From: Pomphorhynchus laevis
Lineage: Eukaryota > Acanthocephala > Palaeacanthocephala > Echinorhynchida > Pomphorhynchidae
NCBI GenBank assembly: GCA_012934845.2
Contig: WNNJ02000901.1
Span: forward strand, 248,001 to 312,000
DNA: 64,000 bases
Reading direction: 5' to 3'
Below are positions 60,301 through 64,000 of the stretch, piece by piece; position 1 is the first letter of the stretch; each line of letters opens with the position of its first letter. The notes beneath the pieces are model-generated. The model had not been told where the DNA came from, did not search any database, and saw nothing but the letters and a program-made list of their open reading frames with translations. The position numbers were made by a program, and so were the translations under genes.

Positions 60301-63300
60301 AAGAATGGGGCCAACGATAGATCCTTGCGAAACCCCGCGTATAAGATGATGTGTACATGAAAAATCTGAGTCACAACGAATGAAGGAGGTGCGCTCGGAG
60401 AGATATGATGCGAACCACACAACAGCGTTACAAGAGAAATCGTAACGATGACGAAGGCAAGATACAAGAAGTGATTGGTTAAATATATCAAAGAAAGGTA
60501 AAAGGTCAACAGAGATGACAACATGGCTAAAACAGCGGTCGCGATCAAGTATCAGATCACTTAGAACATTATGACATGCCATTTCGGTGGAATCATTTTT
60601 AACGGTAAGCAGACTGGAAAAATTGATATAAGTTTGAAGAAAGATAAGAATTGACGTGAGATTGGACTAGGACGATGTGATGATGGAGTACTTGGATTGA
60701 GGGACGATTTCTTAAGTATGGAACGATCGATGGTGGCCTCCCAGGAAGAATAGAGAGTGTTAATGTGAATGGAAATATTAAATACGGTGATGTGGACAGG
60801 GACAATGACAGAACAGAATAGCTTAAGAAGATCAGTTAGAATTGAGTCTAGCTGAGAATACGAGTTATTCAGGCGTAGGAGAGTAGAAGCAACTTCTGTA
60901 ATAGATACAGACAGAATATAGAACAATTCAGGAAGGAGAACGAGTGAAGAGTGATACTTTTGAGCAGTAAGTAAGAAGAATATGATTCATGTTCAAGTTC
61001 GGAACACGATATTGAGAAGGTGTGTGCGAGAATAGAATTAAAGATTTTCCAAGAATCATTCGGTTTATTGGAAGACGCAAGTTTATAATGCCAGAATGTT
61101 AAAGATTGTTGATGAATAGGAAAATGATAATAGCGTCGGTAGCGAAGATAGTCAAGATGATGTTTATGAGTACAAGGATCGTCGCAGCGTCTGATATTTC
61201 GTAAGTAAATTCGATAGAGGTGACAAAGATTACCTTTGGACATGTAACAATTAGAATCGAACTAGTAGTTAGTTCTTAACTCAACGGTGAGGTCAGGGAG
61301 GAACGAGATATTACGGAAATAAGATCTTCGGGTAGTGATTTGTTCTATAAAAATGGTTGGATACCTCGATTTAAACAAAGAGAAAGTATAAGGTGATTTG
61401 AAAATCCGTTATCATAGGTAGAAATATATTAAGGCAGTTTATATGAGTATGTAAAACAATGCAATCGAGAGTTTCATCAAGAATATGAGTTTCATGAGTC
61501 GGTATTATGGAATAATTGTTATCATTGAAAATTGTGACTAGTTTTATAGTATTAGGATGGTAGGATGAAAAGACGATCTAAACGGATGCTAAAATCATCA
61601 AATACAAGAGTAGAGATGTTGGTGAGTGAAGTGTGAGAGAGTAAAGGGGATCGTGTCATCGTTAAGAGACAGGCGTTGTCGACAACAGAGTAATCTTATG
61701 ATCGAACAGCTTAATAGCAAAGTACTCGCTACCACAATGCCAAGATTCAGTAAGGCATGTCAAGTCCAGAGATTGTTGAAGAAATAGATTAATAACGAGA
61801 TCGACTTTAAGAATGACTGAGCAGGTATTAATAATCCCGAGACGGAATAACGAATTACTTGTACAGTGGGTTGCCAAACAAGAGTGAATTTGCGAGACAG
61901 TAGACACTTTGGAATTAAGGAGTTGAAAATATTGCAATTGGTTTATCAGAACTTGACTAGATGTTTATGTTTGGTAATATGGCGATTAAGTGAGAAGGAT
62001 TTGTGGAAGAATGATAATTGTGTAGCTATTTTGGAAATGTGGTTTATTGACGATTAGAAACTGGATGAACAGTGATACTCATTCGTTTTACGAATTAGAA
62101 GTGGACAATGATGTGGACACGATGTGATCATGTCGAATAGCAAAGCATCGGGTTGGATTTTCTGATGGGGTCTATCTGCGGGGTTGAGGCAGATTGTATT
62201 TACGTGTGATTTTCTTTCGACATGTCTGGATGCAACTGAATGACATACCGAATTTGTTCGTAAGTTAATACCAGCTGAATTACCTTTTGGACAACAGATG
62301 GAAATAGTGTAATGCGTAAAAATGGTGGCACATCTCTATTATCCACTAGCCGTCAAAATTTTGTATTGTGAATCTAAATAGAGCTGAGACTAGATTATTA
62401 TTTTTTAAATGAACTTAATTAACAAAAAACATGTTTCAATTTTTATCCAAAGATCACTTGTTGCTTGCATATTTGATCAAACATTATTTATGTTAAAAGC
62501 ATTATTTATTAGACAACTATTTACTGATTAACATGTGCAACAATAGTATAAAGTAAATTAAATTACAATGCAAATCGAATAGTCTATTCGATCAATCGAA
62601 ACCTCACAATAGCAGAAAATCAATATAGTTAGAATTTGAATAAGATTTTTTTATTCCCTTGTTATTGTGATTGATAAAGACAAACTTGACAAAAGCCTGC
62701 TGGAAATTGTCTTTATAACTTAACGTGAGCCAATTGGTATTTCAAATGATGACGACAAGTTTTTAAAGGAAAACAGATCTTTTTACATGACACGCTATTC
62801 TATTTTTAGAGAATCGTTAAAAATTGTAAATTTATTTTATTTATACAAGCAATCTCAAAATTTTATCAAAAATCTGTAAAACTTAAATGATTCTTGTTAC
62901 GCATTAAATTAAATATTAAATTATATTCACTTTAAAGTATGGTAACTATTTATCAAAGAATTATTATTCAATTGCAAAGAAATATATTAAATTATTAATG
63001 AAGAATTCTGAAAATCTAAACTTAATACGGATTTACTGATTTGATCAAATGAACACAAATTTTTAAAGATAATTTTCTTCAAGGAAAAATACGTTTATTC
63101 TTATTTTAAACTCTTAATTAACATCCTATATTTATGTTTATTATATATTTATGTAATATCTTCTAATTATGTCATCGCTAAGGCATAATTGTAGGTGATA
63201 TCACTCAAAAATAAACACTTACGTAAATTGTGCGCCAATCTGAACCAGCTTCACTCAATGCATAGGCGATGATTCTATTATCAAATGAAATAGAAAGTCC

Positions 63301-63490
63301 AGCTAAGGCGATCGTTCCATCAACAGACAACTTATTTGGGTCTAAAAATTCCTCTCCATCAAGATCATCGAACTTAGAGGAAATCGAGCAAACGTCTTGG
63401 TTTTGAAGACCTGTGTTTTTTATTAGAAAATAACGACCATCAAATGGAACAGGACAAGCAAATCGCTTGAATTTGAAAAGCTCTGTCATT
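45349..63490 (-). CDS. PREP: Prolyl oligopeptidase (prolyl endopeptidase), 15 of its exons
   Basis: Cytosolic serine peptidase (family S9A) cleaving after proline in short peptides. Exons, minus strand: 63490-63223, 59421-59317, 56274-56135, 56079-55964, 55338-55285, 54406-54321, 54268-54164, 51801-51622, 51572-51447, 50077-49929, 49878-49762, 49609-49514, 49465-49364, 47039-46892 and 45483-45349. All borders are GT/AG and all phases join, giving 641 residues plus stop. The first starts at MTELFKF, matching about residue 67 of the 710-residue mammalian enzyme, so the missing 5' exon(s) lie beyond 64000. The beta-propeller comes first ([35 protein letters not shown]). The hydrolase domain follows: YGYGGFG, ANIRGGGEYGEDWH, nucleophile Ser in [16 protein letters not shown], Asp in [11 protein letters not shown] and His in KAGHGSGKP. 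The triad is complete and I see no lesion. Introns range from 48 to 3801 nt. Confidence 0.95.
45640..46204 (+). mobile_element. Permuted-type PLE RT fragment, plus strand
   Basis: 45651-45992 carries [20 protein letters not shown] (motif B) and [16 protein letters not shown] (motif C). 45995-46204 continues the thumb. It is the inverted counterpart of 40600-41160. It lies antisense in the last intron of prolyl oligopeptidase. Broken, RT second half only. Confidence 0.85.
47688..47910 (+). repeat. Structured dispersed repeat, copy 2 of 3
   Basis: The best preserved copy: GTCATCAG at 47688 and CTGATGAC at 47784 form the outer pairing. CGGCCC and GGGGCC form an inner pairing, with TACATGCTAATGACG between. 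The downstream 120 bp aligns with copies 1 and 3. It lies in a prolyl oligopeptidase intron. Confidence 0.8.
48145..48560 (-). mobile_element. Canonical PLE fragment (GIY-YIG endonuclease)
   Basis: The minus frame 48435-48145 reads [20 protein letters not shown], then [31 protein letters not shown] and NCRLIKEA. That is the pattern of a GIY-YIG domain (VYKIPC..C...YIGQT, R..EH, late Glu) at the C-terminus of Penelope-type PLEs. Its motif words differ from the 26-kb permuted element and resemble the 20.5-kb copy. Broken, RT absent. Confidence 0.75.
48776..49000 (+). repeat. Structured dispersed repeat, copy 3 of 3
   Basis: GATCATCAG at 48776 and CTGATGAA at 48872 bound the core. AGCAGCGGGGCCAAATACAT is identical to copy 1 over 20 bases. 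Shared downstream words are TTATCTATAAAAATTTTCCG and ATATAACTGTGTTGATT. It lies about 1 kb from copy 2, in the same intron. Confidence 0.8.
49466..49513 (-). other. 48-nt in-frame intron without stop codons (PREP)
   Basis: It splits the Gly codon of VGVMDM: GG/GTACTT ... TTTTAAG/T. The intron is 16 codons long with no stop, so an unspliced message would read through and add 16 residues right after the catalytic serine's helix region. Removing it gives [11 protein letters not shown], matching the family exactly; so does every other splice in the gene. Confidence 0.85.
52337..52649. mobile_element. 313-bp element with about 62-bp terminal inverted repeats
   Basis: The ends are CCTGCATGCTTTTTTACAAC at the left (52337) and its exact complement at the right (52649). 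Pairing continues through AAGCTT and GGAATGCGC to CGCAGAC / GTCTGTGG. No transposase is encoded inside, so it is a MITE-like nonautonomous DNA element or a foldback. I could not define a target duplication (flanks GGTT and TTTA). It is GC-richer than the intron that holds it. Confidence 0.75.
56700..58930. repeat. 2.2-kb minisatellite of 42-bp units in a prolyl oligopeptidase intron
   Basis: Roughly fifty units of AACAACAATACGAACATCAT plus ATTAAATAATATTAACTTTTTC. Variants (TACGGAC, TATAAAC, CAAAGTTAAT, TTTAATAATAATA) are arranged in a higher-order pattern: 56968-57270 recurs at 57374-57676, 406 bp later, and again in part near 57840. The 14-codon period keeps long frames open on both strands ([13 protein letters not shown] on plus, [13 protein letters not shown] on minus). 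These are products of the repeat, not genes. It lies in the 3.0-kb intron between exons 59421-59317 and 56274-56135. Confidence 0.95.
59586..62100 (-). mobile_element. Decayed LINE in the first visible prolyl oligopeptidase intron
   Basis: On the minus strand: an endonuclease start near 61937-61700 ([31 protein letters not shown]), a linker near 61243, and RT pieces near 60540-60290 ([17 protein letters not shown] for motif [19 protein letters not shown] for motif B). A C-terminal remnant near 59780 ([12 protein letters not shown]) closes it. Order and wording fit the CR1/Jockey superfamily, closest in style to the 7338-8595 element. Many frame changes; old. Same strand as the host gene. Confidence 0.75.
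62340..63222. other. Intron sequence, nothing supported
   Basis: AT-rich remainder of the 3.8-kb intron between the first two visible prolyl oligopeptidase exons. No element or exon recognised. Confidence 0.5.
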
Positions 63491-64000
63491 CTGTAGAACA
63501 AAAATATTTGATTACATGAACGTTAAAATATTGAACGAAAACATTAAAACAGAATTAATGTAAAGATTCTATTCTACACACGAAATTCTTTTATATATTT
63601 AAGTTTAAAGGACTCAGGCGACTGATTTTTGAAAGATAGAAAATGTAACAATTAACAAAAGCGGAGTTTCAGCTGTTCTTCTATGCAATTAAAAATCTTC
63701 AAATTCAATTTAGTAATCTAAAATATGTCTAATGAAATTTATTTATAAATTGACTATATCCTTAAGATAAAAATTAAATTACAGTATCTTTTAGCACAAC
63801 AATTGGAGTAAATAAGATATTCGTAACTTAATGTCTTCTTTATTACCAGTAAGAAGCTTCATTGAGACTTTGGCTATTAAAGTGAATCCAATAATAAAAT
63901 GTATAAATTATAAAGTCTTAAATGTCAGTAGAGAAGTCGTGCTTTTGTAAATTATTGGTTCATTATTCAAATGTTATATTTTTAAACTCAACAAAATGAA
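63491..64000. other. Intron upstream of the first visible PREP exon
   Basis: The exon at 63490 is preceded on the minus strand by TTTTTGTTCTACAG, and its first base completes a codon begun upstream. The window therefore ends inside an intron and the 5' exon(s) with the start codon lie beyond 64000. Confidence 0.7.

Noticed and set aside
1-64000. CRISPR arrays, bacterial operons, tRNA or rRNA genes
   Set aside because: No spaced identical repeats, no Shine-Dalgarno-led gene strings, no cloverleaf or rRNA signature; the genes are spliced and the sequence is eukaryotic.

Overview
This window is AT-rich nuclear DNA from an invertebrate animal. It holds spliced host genes with two intron classes, tiny ones of about 41-55 nt and others of 0.6-5.5 kb, in a dense bed of retroelement fossils. 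No prokaryotic operons, rRNA or tRNA genes are visible. The species cannot be fixed from the sequence. A tentative radial-spoke (ciliary) gene, the very short introns and the high AT content would fit a ciliated invertebrate such as a flatworm or rotifer.

Layout. 1-14.4 kb is almost entirely nested LINEs. A ubiquilin retrocopy (1128-1235 plus 4010-4133) is split by a 5'-truncated CR1/Jockey-like LINE. A nearly complete two-ORF LINE of the same superfamily lies at about 4.2-9.7 kb, minus strand; a third, GC-richer LINE has inserted into the end of its ORF1 with a 6-bp target duplication. A relative of that third LINE follows at 11.3-13.3 kb and itself carries a 233-bp insertion of a LINE 3' end. 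14.37-14.83 kb holds two large hairpins that resemble Penelope-like element (PLE) termini.

15.1-21.85 kb, plus strand: a four-exon Hsp90 co-chaperone p23 gene (220 aa). Its introns hold a partial duplicate of the first coding exon, a decayed LINE, a restriction-like-endonuclease (RLE) LINE fragment and a canonical PLE (RT then GIY-YIG) between inverted repeats. 23.4-24.1 kb is an RTE-type endonuclease fragment.

25.6-36.1 kb, minus strand: a host gene whose exons join in phase and whose product weakly resembles radial spoke head protein RSPH9. Its introns contain a PLE with permuted domain order (GIY-YIG upstream of RT), RTE and RLE LINE fragments and a second, larger ubiquilin retrocopy. Candidate further exons, including a 29-nt microexon and a PDZ-like exon, lie at 37.8 and 42.4-42.8 kb.

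45.35-63.49 kb, minus strand: fifteen exons of prolyl oligopeptidase (641 residues here; only the N-terminal 60-70 residues lie beyond the window). The Ser, Asp and His of the triad are all present. Its introns carry PLE pieces, a three-copy structured repeat, a 313-bp inverted-repeat element, a 2.2-kb minisatellite of 42-bp units open on both strands, and another decayed LINE.

The host genes (p23, prolyl oligopeptidase, the RSPH9-like gene) are unrelated housekeeping or ciliary functions. What ties the window together is repeated retroelement insertion into introns and into older elements.
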